DNA from: Streptomyces shenzhenensis
GTDB taxonomy: Bacteria; Actinomycetota; Actinomycetes; Streptomycetales; Streptomycetaceae
Length of the DNA: 64,000 nucleotides
NCBI RefSeq assembly: GCF_003688995.1
Contig: NZ_PENI01000012.1
Span: forward strand, 124,001-188,000
Reading direction: 5' to 3'
Part shown: in pieces, positions 50,368 to 58,370 of the stretch
How the letters are laid out: each line of letters begins with the position of its first letter
Numbering within the stretch: the stretch's first letter is position 1
The notes under the pieces: generated by a model
What the model saw: the letters and a program-made list of their open reading frames with translations, nothing else
Database searches by the model: none
What the model was told of the DNA's origin: nothing
Translations under genes and position numbers: made by a program

Positions 50368-52464
50368 TCAGGCCACCCGCCGGTCGGACTCCGCCGCGGG
50401 GGACTCCGCCGCGGGGAGCGGGACCTGGGGGCCGCCGGACTCGTGCAGCCAGCCGCGCAGCACCCGGTGGAGGTGTTCGGCGCCGGCCAGGGGGCGGCCG
50501 TCGTCGGCCGGCGCGGACAGCACGAGGGGCGACAGCAGGAACGGCCGGGCCTGGGCGCCGCCGAGCCCGCCGTGCGAGCCGATCTGCTCCTCGAAGGCGA
50601 GGACTTCGCCGTCGGCCGGATCGTACGCGGAGTTGACCATGATGTCGGCGGTGTGCGGAAAGGAGTGGGTGCGGCGCACGGCGTCGGCGGCGCCGGGCCC
50701 GAACCGGGCGAGCGGGCCGGGCTCGTCGTCGAGCCGGTCGAGCGGGATCTCCGCGCCGTACGCGCCGAGCACCACCCCGCCGTGCTCCGCGCTGCGCACC
50801 AGCAGGAAGCCGATGCCCGGGTGGTTGGCGAGCGTGCCGAGCAGGGCGGGATGGCGGGCGTCGATCTCCTCCTTGGTCATGCGGTGCGGCACGTCGGGGA
50901 AGGAGACCAGGCCGAGGTTGCCGGAGGCGAGCACGATCGGCTCGGAGCGGCGGCGCGCGGGCAGGTGCCGCTCGCCGCCCTCCTCGACCGGCCGGCGCAG
51001 GGCCGCGCGCACGGCCGCCCGCGCCTCCGCGCCGCTGTGGGTGCGTTCCGCACGGCGCGGTACGTGCAGCCCGGACCCGGCCCTGACCAGATCGCCGAGG
51101 GTGAGGCCGTAGCGGGCGCGGAAGGTCTCGCCGGGGCTCTGGCCGTGGTCGGACAGGACGACGATCCGGTAGGGGCGCGGGGCGTGCTCGGCGACCTTCT
51201 CGATCAGCGCGAGCGAGCGGTCCAGGCGGTGCAGCACCTTCGCGGCGTCCTGGCTGTGCGGCCCGGAGTGGTGGGCCACCTCGTCGTAGGCGACCAGGTC
51301 GGCGTAGACGGCGGCGCGGCCGACGAGCATGTCGCCCACCACAGCGGCGACCACGACGTCCCGCTCGACCACGGTGGCGAAGGCGCGCACGAACGGGTAG
51401 AGGCCGCCGCGCCCCACGCGGGGCCGCTGCTTGCGGATCCTGGCCCGGGTGGACTGGCCGATCTCACGTCCGACCTCGGCGCAGAAGGACAGGGCGGTGC
51501 GCACGGCGTTGGCCGGGTCGGAGAAGTAGGCGAAGTAGCCGGCCCGGGAGCGGTTCTCCCGGCCGCGGCGGCGGGCCGCGATGGACAGCACCAGGGCCTG
51601 TTCGTCGGCGCCGCCGCTGAACAGGTTGCCGCGGCTCGCGCCGTCCGCGCCGAGCAGTCCGCGGTCGCCGGTGCGCACGACGGCGCGGCGCTGGAGCTCG
51701 GCGGCGCTGGTCGGCCGGTTGCAGACCATCACCTCGCGGGTGTCCTTCTCGTACCAGCGGAAGGCGGGCACGTCGTAGGTGCTGCCGTGCAGGATGCCCA
51801 GCTGGCTGGCGCCGGTCTGGCTGGACCAGTCGGTGTGCCAGGAGGTGAGCCGGTGGGTGGGGGCCCGCCCGTCGCCCGCGCCAAGCCAGCGGCCCACGGT
51901 CGGCAGCAGAGCGTTGCCCACGGCCTCGGTCAGCACGTCGTGGCCGACGCCGTCCAACTGGATGAAGACGGTGCCGGGAGTGGCCGGGCACGGCGGCCGG
52001 GAGCGGCGGCGGCGGTCGGCGAGCCGGTAGAGGCGGCGGCGGTAGGCGTCGTCGTCCCGGACGGCCAGCGCGGCTCCGGTGGCGGAGGCGACGGCGGACA
52101 TCACGGCGGCCACGATGACGGCGGTCTCGGGGGCCACCGCGCCCCGGCCGGTGGGGTTGAGGCGCAGCGCGACCAGCAGGAGCGAGCCGTTGAGGAAGAA
52201 GACCAGCAGCCCGAGCACGAGCGCGGGCACGAGGAGCAGCAGCCGGACGAGGACGGGCCAGACGACCGCCGACAGCACGCCGAAGGCGCCCGCGCCGAGC
52301 GCGGCGGTGACGGCGATGCGGGTGGCGCTGTCACCGTCGGCCGACTGGAGCTGGAAATCGGGCAGGATCCCGGCGAGCACCAGCATGGTGAGCGTGGAGA
52401 CCGCCCACACCGTGACGCTCCGCCCGACCTGACTGGCTATTCGCCGCCACTGCCCGCCACGCAC
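50368..52464 (-). CDS. Membrane alkaline-phosphatase-superfamily protein with holin-like N-terminus
   Basis: 698-aa membrane protein. The first about 150 residues hold four hydrophobic helices (SVTVWAVSTLTMLVLAGILP, VLVRLLLLVPALVLGLLVFF) like the phage-holin-4 superfamily. The rest is a type I phosphodiesterase / alkaline phosphatase fold: GTVFIQLDGVGHDVL with the metal-binding Asp, HTDWSSQTGASQLGILHG with a possible nucleophile, YDEVAHHSGPHSQDA, and RIVVLSDHGQSPG with metal ligands. It could act on lipid-linked or cell-envelope phosphodiesters. It is monocistronic with a GTG start. Confidence 0.85.
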   Translation of the reverse strand: MRGGQWRRIASQVGRSVTVWAVSTLTMLVLAGILPDFQLQSADGDSATRIAVTAALGAGAFGVLSAVVWPVLVRLLLLVPALVLGLLVFFLNGSLLLVALRLNPTGRGAVAPETAVIVAAVMSAVASATGAALAVRDDDAYRRRLYRLADRRRRSRPPCPATPGTVFIQLDGVGHDVLTEAVGNALLPTVGRWLGAGDGRAPTHRLTSWHTDWSSQTGASQLGILHGSTYDVPAFRWYEKDTREVMVCNRPTSAAELQRRAVVRTGDRGLLGADGASRGNLFSGGADEQALVLSIAARRRGRENRSRAGYFAYFSDPANAVRTALSFCAEVGREIGQSTRARIRKQRPRVGRGGLYPFVRAFATVVERDVVVAAVVGDMLVGRAAVYADLVAYDEVAHHSGPHSQDAAKVLHRLDRSLALIEKVAEHAPRPYRIVVLSDHGQSPGETFRARYGLTLGDLVRAGSGLHVPRRAERTHSGAEARAAVRAALRRPVEEGGERHLPARRRSEPIVLASGNLGLVSFPDVPHRMTKEEIDARHPALLGTLANHPGIGFLLVRSAEHGGVVLGAYGAEIPLDRLDDEPGPLARFGPGAADAVRRTHSFPHTADIMVNSAYDPADGEVLAFEEQIGSHGGLGGAQARPFLLSPLVLSAPADDGRPLAGAEHLHRVLRGWLHESGGPQVPLPAAESPAAESDRRVA

Positions 52465-52568
52465 TCCCCGCCCACCTCACGTCCGGGCCCGCCGCCGGCG
52501 CGGGCCTGTCCGCCCCACCTTGTCACACGGCCCGGCCGGGCGCCGTGGAGCCGGATCCGGCGCGGCGG

Positions 52569-52970
52569 CTACCGTCCGTCGTACCCGGCGGTGGGCATGG
52601 ACAGCCGGCGGTGCACCTGGGCCTTCATCTGGGCGTCGTACCGCGGCTCGGCCCGGCCCACGGTCTCGACGCGCACCCCGCGCCGCGCGCACTCCGCGGT
52701 GAACTGCTCGACCGAGGACAGCGCGCTCTCCAGCACCCGGCGGCTCGGCGCCACGAACAGGTCCACGCCGGGCCGCACCCCGTCCCACAGCACGTCGTGG
52801 TCGGGCCTGAGCCCGCGCACCAGCAGTTCCCGTGCGACGACGTACCCGTGCTCGGCGGCCCAGCACGCGCACATCGCGTGCTGACTGCGGGAATCCACGA
52901 GGAAGGGATCCTCCTCCAGCTCCTCCAGCGGCGTCAGACTCGCGATCGCCGTGACCCGAACAGGTCCCAT
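52569..52970 (-). CDS. Small conserved protein resembling a serine-recombinase catalytic domain, active site missing
   Basis: 133-aa soluble protein without a firm family assignment. Its pattern resembles the resolvase fold: SRSQHAMCACWAAEHGYVVA, then GVDLFVAPSRRVLESALSSV, then EFTAECARRGVRVETVG. That corresponds to the R-x-S-x-x-Q / D-x-L-x-V-x-x-x-D-R-L / helix / strand order of serine recombinases. The N-terminal strand that should carry the nucleophile Ser reads VTAIASLTPLEELEED, and there is no DNA-binding domain. It is probably a non-recombinase derivative. GGAGGTGAGG precedes the ATG. Confidence 0.55.
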   Translation of the reverse strand: MGPVRVTAIASLTPLEELEEDPFLVDSRSQHAMCACWAAEHGYVVARELLVRGLRPDHDVLWDGVRPGVDLFVAPSRRVLESALSSVEQFTAECARRGVRVETVGRAEPRYDAQMKAQVHRRLSMPTAGYDGR

Positions 52971-53053
52971 GGAACCCCCTCACCTCCGGGTTTCCCCGCC
53001 GACCCTACTCCTGCCCGTAGGCTTCGGGGAGTCGCACGAAGGAGGCGAAGAGG

Positions 53054-53827
53054 GTGCCGGTGGAGGTCACCTGGTGGGGTCACGCCACCTGCACGATCGA
53101 GGATTCGAACACGCGTGTGCTCACCGATCCCCTGTTCGCCCGGCGGCTCGCGCACCTGCGGCGGCGCCGGGGCGCACTGCCGTCGCCGGACGCCCACCGC
53201 GCGGACGTAGTGCTCGTCTCGCATCTGCACGCCGACCATCTGCACCTCGCCTCGCTGGCCCGGCTCGCCCCCGGCACCCGCCTGCTCGTGCCCCGGGGCG
53301 CGCCGCGCGCGGTTCCCGGACTGCGCCGGCTCGGCGGACTGCGGGTCACCGAGGTGGTCCCCGGTGACAAGATCGCGGTCGGCGGCCTCGTCGTGCGCGC
53401 GGTGCCCGCGCGGCACGACGGCCGCCGGCTGCCGGTCGGCCCGCACCGCTCCCCCGCGCTCGGGTACGTCGTCGAGGGCGAGGCCCGCACCTACTTCGCC
53501 GGGGACACCGGACTGTTCGACTCGATGGCCGCGGAGGTCGGGCCGGTGGACCTGGCCCTGCTGCCGGTGGGCGGCTGGGGGCCGCACCTCGGCGAGGAGC
53601 ATCTGGACGCCGGCCGGGCGGCACGGGCGCTGGCCGGTCTCGCCCCGCGCAGCGCGGTGCCGGTGCACTACGGGACGTACTGGCCGATCGGCATGGACGC
53701 CGTGCGCCCCCATGAGTTCCATGCGCCGGGCGACGAGTTCGTGCGCCTCGCGGCCGAGGCCGCGCCCGGGGTGGCGGTGCACAAGCTGGGGCACGGCGAA
53801 GGCGTACGGCTGGAGGTCGCGAGGTGA
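53054..53827 (+). CDS. Metallo-beta-lactamase-fold hydrolase
   Basis: 257-aa cytoplasmic MBL-fold protein (UlaG/lactonase-like). VTWWGHATCTIEDSNTRVLT and the metal motif LVSHLHADHLHLASLARL are intact. Further ligands are in ARHDGRR, FAGDTGLFDSMAAEVG and VPVHYGTYWPIG. GTG start after AAGGAGG. It overlaps the DedA gene by 4 nt (GTGA), so the two form a coupled pair. Substrate unknown. Confidence 0.88.
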   Translation: MPVEVTWWGHATCTIEDSNTRVLTDPLFARRLAHLRRRRGALPSPDAHRADVVLVSHLHADHLHLASLARLAPGTRLLVPRGAPRAVPGLRRLGGLRVTEVVPGDKIAVGGLVVRAVPARHDGRRLPVGPHRSPALGYVVEGEARTYFAGDTGLFDSMAAEVGPVDLALLPVGGWGPHLGEEHLDAGRAARALAGLAPRSAVPVHYGTYWPIGMDAVRPHEFHAPGDEFVRLAAEAAPGVAVHKLGHGEGVRLEVAR

Positions 53828-54474
53828 ACTGGCTTGCCGCCGCGACGACGAACGCGCCGCCGGAGTCCACCCAGCAGGCGATCGGCTATCCGACGCTGTT
53901 CCTGCTGGTGCTGATCGGCGCGCTGGTGCCGGTGGTGCCGACCGGGGCGCTGGTGAGTTCGGCGGCTGTGGTGGCCTTCCACCAGACGGCGCCGTTCTCG
54001 TTGGCGCTGGTGTTCGCGACGGCGTCGACGGCCGCGTTCCTGGGGGACGTGGCGCTGTACTGGCTGGGGCGGCGCGGGATGGGTTCGAAGAACGGCTCGC
54101 GCTGGCTGGAGGCGATCCGGGCGCGGGCGCCCGCCGACCGGCTGGCCCGGGCGCAGGAGAAGCTGGCCGACCACGGGGTGACGGTGCTCGTGCTGTCCCG
54201 GTTGGTCCCGGCGGGCCGCATACCCGTGATGCTGGCCTGTCTGATGGCCCAGTGGCCGCTGCGCCGCTTCGCCCGCGGCAATGCGCCGGCCTGTCTGGCC
54301 TGGGCGGTGACGTACCAGCTGATCGGCATCCTGGGCGGCTCGCTGTTCAGCGAGCCCTGGGAGGGTGTGGTCGCGGCGGTCGCGCTGACCGTGGCGATCA
54401 GCGCGGCGCCGGGCGTGTGGCGCCGGGTCCGCGGGACGGCCAGGCCCCAGGCCGACACCCGCGGCCCCGTGTGA
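53824..54474 (+). CDS. DedA-family membrane protein
   Basis: 216-aa polytopic membrane protein of the DedA/SNARE-associated family, thought to act as lipid flippases. Family marks are LVLIGALVPVVPTGALVSSA, STAAFLGDVALYWLGRRGMG and the motif LVLSRLVPAGRIPVMLACLM. It starts with GTG overlapping the stop of the MBL-fold gene. The pairing suggests envelope or lipid metabolism, by inference. Confidence 0.88.
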   Translation: MNWLAAATTNAPPESTQQAIGYPTLFLLVLIGALVPVVPTGALVSSAAVVAFHQTAPFSLALVFATASTAAFLGDVALYWLGRRGMGSKNGSRWLEAIRARAPADRLARAQEKLADHGVTVLVLSRLVPAGRIPVMLACLMAQWPLRRFARGNAPACLAWAVTYQLIGILGGSLFSEPWEGVVAAVALTVAISAAPGVWRRVRGTARPQADTRGPV

Positions 54475-54555
54475 GCCGGCGGGGCGGAACGGGGGCCGCG
54501 GTGGTTCGGCCGCGGACCGTCAGGGGCGGCCCGTGTCAACGGACGGCTCCGCCGC

Positions 54556-54598
54556 GGTAGGTCCCCCGGTTCGAACGCGGCCGCAAGCTGGGGGGAGC
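54556..54598 (+). repeat. Repeat family R2, intergenic between convergent genes
   Basis: GGTCCCCCGGTTCGAACGCG followed by GCCGCAAGCTGGGGGGAGC. It matches the R2 layout of C-run, TCGA-containing core and AGCTTGGGGGAG end, with a diverged core. It lies between the DedA stop and the stop of the next minus-strand gene, where it may act as a terminator. Confidence 0.65.
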
Positions 54599-54657
54599 GA
54601 CGGGTCACGACGCTGCCGCGGACGATGACGGCGCGGCACTCCCGTCCGGCGGAGCGC

Positions 54658-55722
54658 TCAGACCAGCACCCGGGAGCCGCCCACCGGCAGATCCCACAGG
54701 TCCTCGCGGTCCAGGCCCGCTCGCTGCCACTCCGCGCGGACCCGGGTGAGCGGTTCGAGGACGGGCTCGGCGGAGAGCACGAACGTGCCCCAGTGCATGG
54801 GGGCCATCCGGCGGGCGCCCAGGTCCTGGGCGGCGCGCACCGCCTCCTCCGGATCGCAGTGCACATCGCTGAGCCACCAGCGCGGGTCGTAGGCGCCGAT
54901 GGGGAGCAGGGCGAGGTCGATGCCCGGGTAGCGGCGGCCGATCCGGGAGAACCAGTGGCCGTAGCCGGTGTCGCCCGCGAAGTAGACCCGCTGCCCGTCC
55001 GGGTCGGTGAGCACCCAACCGCCCCACAGGGTGCGGCAGGTGTCGGTGAGGCTGCGCTTGGACCAGTGGTGGGCGGGCACGAAGTCGAAGCGGACTCCGG
55101 ACAGTTCGGCCGCCTCCCACCAGTCCAGCTCGGTCACGGTGGTGAACCGGCGGCGCCGGAACCAGCGGCCGAGCCCCGCCGGCACGAACACCGGGGTGTC
55201 CCGCGGGAGTCGGCGCAGCGTCGCGGCGTCCAGGTGGTCGTAGTGGTTGTGACTGATCACCACGGCGTCGACCCGCGGCAGCGCGTGCCAGGCGACGCCC
55301 ACCGGGGTGATGCGGACCGGGGTGCCGAGGATGCGGCGGGACCACACGGGGTCGGTGAGGACGGTCAGGCCGCCGATCCGGACCACCCAACTGGCGTGCC
55401 CGGCCCAGCTGACGGCGACCGTGCGAGGGTCGACGCGGGGCAGCGGAGCCGGTGCGTAGGGCAGCCGCGGGATGTCCGCCAGGCCGTCGGGCGCGGGCCG
55501 TACGGAGCCCTCGCGGGCGAAGCGGGCGAGGGCTCTGAGGCCGGGCAGGGGGGCGGTGAGCCGGTCGTGGAAGGCGCGTGGCCAGAACCGGCGTTCGCCC
55601 AGTGGGCGGGGTTCGGCGAGCGGCGGGAACGGGGGTGCGAAGGCGGCCCGGGCGGGGACGCCGGCTTTCCTGGTCGTGGTGGTCGTGGCGGCTGACCCGG
55701 ACTCCGGCGTCTGCTGCGTCAT
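54658..55722 (-). CDS. Metallo-beta-lactamase-fold hydrolase (NAPE-PLD-like)
   Basis: 354-aa MBL-fold protein of the N-acyl-phosphatidylethanolamine phospholipase D / UlaG group. ATG at 55722 is supported by GGGAG. Signatures are VSWAGHASWVVRIGGLTVLT, the zinc motif VVISHNHYDHLDAATLRRL, FVPAHHWSKRSLTDT, FAGDTGYGHWFSRIG and APMHWGTFVLS. It would hydrolyse a phosphodiester or similar bond, possibly in lipids. The start overlaps the stop of the aminotransferase-fold gene by 4 nt, so both come from one transcript. Confidence 0.9.
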   Translation of the reverse strand: MTQQTPESGSAATTTTTRKAGVPARAAFAPPFPPLAEPRPLGERRFWPRAFHDRLTAPLPGLRALARFAREGSVRPAPDGLADIPRLPYAPAPLPRVDPRTVAVSWAGHASWVVRIGGLTVLTDPVWSRRILGTPVRITPVGVAWHALPRVDAVVISHNHYDHLDAATLRRLPRDTPVFVPAGLGRWFRRRRFTTVTELDWWEAAELSGVRFDFVPAHHWSKRSLTDTCRTLWGGWVLTDPDGQRVYFAGDTGYGHWFSRIGRRYPGIDLALLPIGAYDPRWWLSDVHCDPEEAVRAAQDLGARRMAPMHWGTFVLSAEPVLEPLTRVRAEWQRAGLDREDLWDLPVGGSRVLV

Positions 55723-56966
55723 CGAGGAGGCTCCCATCGCTGAGCGTCGTCGCGGAGATCGTCGAAGGCCGATCTCAAGGAGGTCAACGCGCGTTGCACG
55801 TGTGGCAGTTCCCACGGCGCGGGTGACGTGAGGCATTCCGTCCGTTGCTCGTCCGTGCCGTCCAGCAGCGGTCCGGTGGACAGCCGTACCCGCAGCGCCC
55901 CGAGGTCGTCGCCGAACCGGTGGCCGCCGGGCGCGGGCATGCCGAGCCGGGCGGTGAGGAAGTCCTCCAGCTCCTGTGCGTCGCCGACGCCGTGCGCGCC
56001 CAGCGCGGAGCGCAGCGGGCCGAGGTCGACGTACAGGTGGCGGCCGGCCTGCGGCGGGCGGGCCACGGCGCCCGCCGCGACCACGGCGGCGTGCGCGGCC
56101 GCGGCCACCCGCGCGTGCAGGCGCACGGTGGTGGCACGGCGTACGGCGACCGGCTCCGGCTCGTCGAGCGCGTACGCGGCGGCGGCCGCGACCGGCCCGG
56201 CGACGGTGGCGCCCAGCGCGGTGAGCACGTCGAGCACGCGCGCGTGCAGCCCCCGCCCCGCCGGGCCCTCAGGGAAGCGGGCGACGGCGGCGGGCCAGCC
56301 CGGCGGCAGCAGGGCGCCCGCCAGGTCGGTGACGACGGTGACCCGGTCCTGCAGCATCTCGGCCGGGCTGAGCAGCACGGTGTCGCGCGGGGCGTGCAGC
56401 GTGTCCCGCCAGGTCTCGTCGCTGATCAGGTGCAGCCCCTCGCCCGCCGCAGCCTCGACCGCTTCGTGCACCAGTTCGGGCGGGGCCACGGTGGCGGTCG
56501 GGTCGTCGGCGACGGAGAGCACGAGCAGCCGCGGGTCCCCGCCCTCGGCGCGGACCCGGCGGACCGTCTCCAGCAGGGCGGCCGAGTCCGGGACGCCGCC
56601 GCACTCGGCCGGCGTCGCCACATGGAACGCGGGCCGGCCCAGCAGACGCGCGTACGGCGCCCACCAGGCGGCGCAGGGCCGCGGCACCAGCACGTCGCCG
56701 CCGAGCGCGGCGGTCAGCGCGAGCAGCAGGGCCGGCGCCCCGGGCGCGGCGGCGACGCGGTCACGGCCGGCCGGCAGGCCGCGCCGCGCCCAGTAGCCGC
56801 CGGCCGCGTCGAGGAGCCCGGGGGCGCCGCCGACCGGCTCTCCCCCGGCGTGTCCGGCATGGGCGGCGAGCACGTCGGCGAGCGCGGGCAGGACGGGCAG
56901 CCCGTCGTCGGGCAGGGCCGGCCCGTACCGGACGGGGCCGTGGCCCTCGGGGTCCGTCCGCCGCAT
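55719..56966 (-). CDS. Aminotransferase class I/II-fold protein with no lysine (probable non-PLP enzyme)
   Basis: 415-aa protein with a fold-type-I aminotransferase layout: VAAAPGAPALLLALTAALGG (start of the large domain), LLVLSVADDPTATVAPPELV, then LHLISDETWRDTL in the place of the usual isDEvY block. Where the PLP-binding S-x-S-K motif should be, the sequence is VTDLAGALLPPGWPAAVARF, without Lys. I found no lysine anywhere in the reading frame, even in a longer version starting at GTG 57035. ATG at 56966 is chosen for its GGGGAGG site 5 nt upstream. It is coupled by overlap to the MBL-fold gene. It is probably a catalytically re-purposed or dead homolog. Confidence 0.75.
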   Translation of the reverse strand: MRRTDPEGHGPVRYGPALPDDGLPVLPALADVLAAHAGHAGGEPVGGAPGLLDAAGGYWARRGLPAGRDRVAAAPGAPALLLALTAALGGDVLVPRPCAAWWAPYARLLGRPAFHVATPAECGGVPDSAALLETVRRVRAEGGDPRLLVLSVADDPTATVAPPELVHEAVEAAAGEGLHLISDETWRDTLHAPRDTVLLSPAEMLQDRVTVVTDLAGALLPPGWPAAVARFPEGPAGRGLHARVLDVLTALGATVAGPVAAAAAYALDEPEPVAVRRATTVRLHARVAAAAHAAVVAAGAVARPPQAGRHLYVDLGPLRSALGAHGVGDAQELEDFLTARLGMPAPGGHRFGDDLGALRVRLSTGPLLDGTDEQRTECLTSPAPWELPHVQRALTSLRSAFDDLRDDAQRWEPPR

Positions 56967-57089
56967 CTCCGCCTCCCCGCAGTCCGTGGTGCCGTGCCGT
57001 GTCCGCATCCGGTCCGGTCCGCGCTCCTCGCCCACGTGCCCCCTCGTCCGTCCGTCCCGTCGTCCCCGTCACCGAGTCCGCGTACGGCG

Positions 57090-57956
57090 TCAGCCCTCCG
57101 GGTCAGCCCTGCGGCACCACAGCCGGTGCACGGCGGCGCCGCACGCGGCCGCGATCAGCGCTCCGCCGGCGGCCAGGGCCGGAACGGAGTCGTTGAAGGC
57201 GCCCCCTGCCCCCGCGTTCACGCCGTAGTGGGTGTCGGCCGGTTCGCAGACGGAGCCTCCCCCCGGTTCGGTGCAGGTACGCCCGCCGCCATCGCCGCCC
57301 TGTGTGTCCGTGCCGTCACCGTCCGCGTCGGGAGAGTCGGATGTGTCAGATGTGTCGGATGTGTCGGAGTACGGCGTGTCCGAGTAGGGCGTGTCGGTGC
57401 CCGGCGGGTCCGTGTCCGGCGTGTCCGTGCCGGGCACGTCCGTGCCGGGCACGTCGGGCCGGTCCGTGCCGGGGATCCCGGCGTCGGGGACGCCTGCCTC
57501 GTCCCTGCCGGTGACGCCCCCGGTGGTCCCGTCCGTACCGGTTCCGTCCGTACCGGTCCCGTCCCTGCCGGTGGCCGCGCCGGTCTCGTCCGGGCGGACC
57601 TCGCCCTCGCGGGGCGCGCCGGACTCCGTGTCCGGCGCCTGTTCCCGGGTGCCGGTTCCGTCCGGACAGTCCGCGCCGGGCACCCCCGGGGTGGCCGGCC
57701 CGGGGGTGCCGGGACCGGTCTCGGCGCGCGGGCCGGTCGTGACGGGCGCGCTGACGCGGGTGCCGGGGGTACCGGCGGGGTCCGGGGCGGTCCCGCCGGT
57801 GGGGACCGGGCACGGCACCGACGCGGTGACCGTGCCGCCGGTCCGTACGGGCCCGGTGGTGGCCTCGGCGGAGGGAGCCGCGGACACGGCCGAGGCGGTG
57901 CCCGCCGCGAAGCCGGTCAGGGCGGCCACGGCGAAGGCACGGGCGGTGCGGCGCAT
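57090..57956 (-). CDS. Secreted repeat-rich surface protein with C-terminal anchor helix
   Basis: 288-aa protein of unknown function. A signal peptide (ending near ASAVSAAPS) is followed by about 180 residues of low-complexity Gly/Thr/Asp/Pro repeats (GTDGTGTDGT, PGTDVPGTDTPDTDPPGTDT, PYSDTPYSDTSDTSDTSD). A short Cys-containing segment (CTEPGGGSVCEPADTHYG) precedes a hydrophobic helix (VPALAAGGALIAAACGAAV) and basic tail RLWCRRADPEG, so it is likely anchored with the repeats spanning the wall. No LPXTG motif was found. AAGGAG precedes the ATG. Confidence 0.75.
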   Translation of the reverse strand: MRRTARAFAVAALTGFAAGTASAVSAAPSAEATTGPVRTGGTVTASVPCPVPTGGTAPDPAGTPGTRVSAPVTTGPRAETGPGTPGPATPGVPGADCPDGTGTREQAPDTESGAPREGEVRPDETGAATGRDGTGTDGTGTDGTTGGVTGRDEAGVPDAGIPGTDRPDVPGTDVPGTDTPDTDPPGTDTPYSDTPYSDTSDTSDTSDSPDADGDGTDTQGGDGGGRTCTEPGGGSVCEPADTHYGVNAGAGGAFNDSVPALAAGGALIAAACGAAVHRLWCRRADPEG

Positions 57957-58100
57957 GGGCGGGCTCCTTGTGGGGGCGACGGCTGTGGGAGCACGGTGGT
58001 CGTGCCCCCACAGCCATCACAGCCCGCCGGGCCGCGCCCCGCGCGCGGCCGGACCCCATTAGCGGGAAGCGGACGTCCGGGCGGGTGACGCGGCCACTGG

Positions 58101-58175
58101 TGTGCCGTCGTACGTCCGCGACGCCGTCGTGGCCGAACGCACCGTCCCCCGCGCCCCTGACGGGGCACCGCCCAG
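58101..58175 (+). repeat. Repeat family R1, copy d
   Basis: GCCGTCGTACGTCCGCGACG, then CCGTCGTGGCCGAACGCACC and GTCCCCCGCGCCCC with a GGGGCACC arm. It lies in the 414-nt space between divergent genes, which is otherwise without a gene. Confidence 0.75.
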
Positions 58176-58204
58176 CCCACGACAACAACGACCACCCGAA
58201 AAGC

Positions 58205-58285
58205 CACGGTCTGCCGTCGTACGCCTGCGGCACCGTCGTAGCCGGGCGCGCAGTTCCCCGCGCCCCTGGCGGGGCACCGCCCAGC
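58205..58285 (+). repeat. Repeat family R1, copy e, in tandem with copy d
   Basis: TGCCGTCGTACGCCTGCGGC, then ACCGTCGTAGCCGGGCGCGC and AGTTCCCCGCGCCCCTGGCG followed by GGGCACCGCCCAGC. Copies d and e lie about 105 bp apart in the same orientation and also share their flanks, so they may come from a local duplication. Confidence 0.8.
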
Positions 58286-58370
58286 TGGCGTCGGTTCGGC
58301 GGGGAAACCGTGTGTCGGCCGCCCGTCACCGGGTACGCGGTGCGCACCCTTGAAAGATCTGGAGGGAGAC

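Noticed and set aside
46699..52884. A plus-strand open frame of 2061 codons
   Set aside because: It runs antisense to dnaK, osmC and the phosphatase-like gene, has no recognisable domain, and its composition is that of a GC-bias shadow.
57338..57369. Short tandem repeat considered as a CRISPR or regulatory array
   Set aside because: The units are 9 bp, without unique spacers, and lie inside a coding frame that they extend.
58059..58353. Several small ORFs between the surface protein and DUF2795 genes
   Set aside because: They are translations of R1 repeat copies; no ribosome sites or conserved features are seen.
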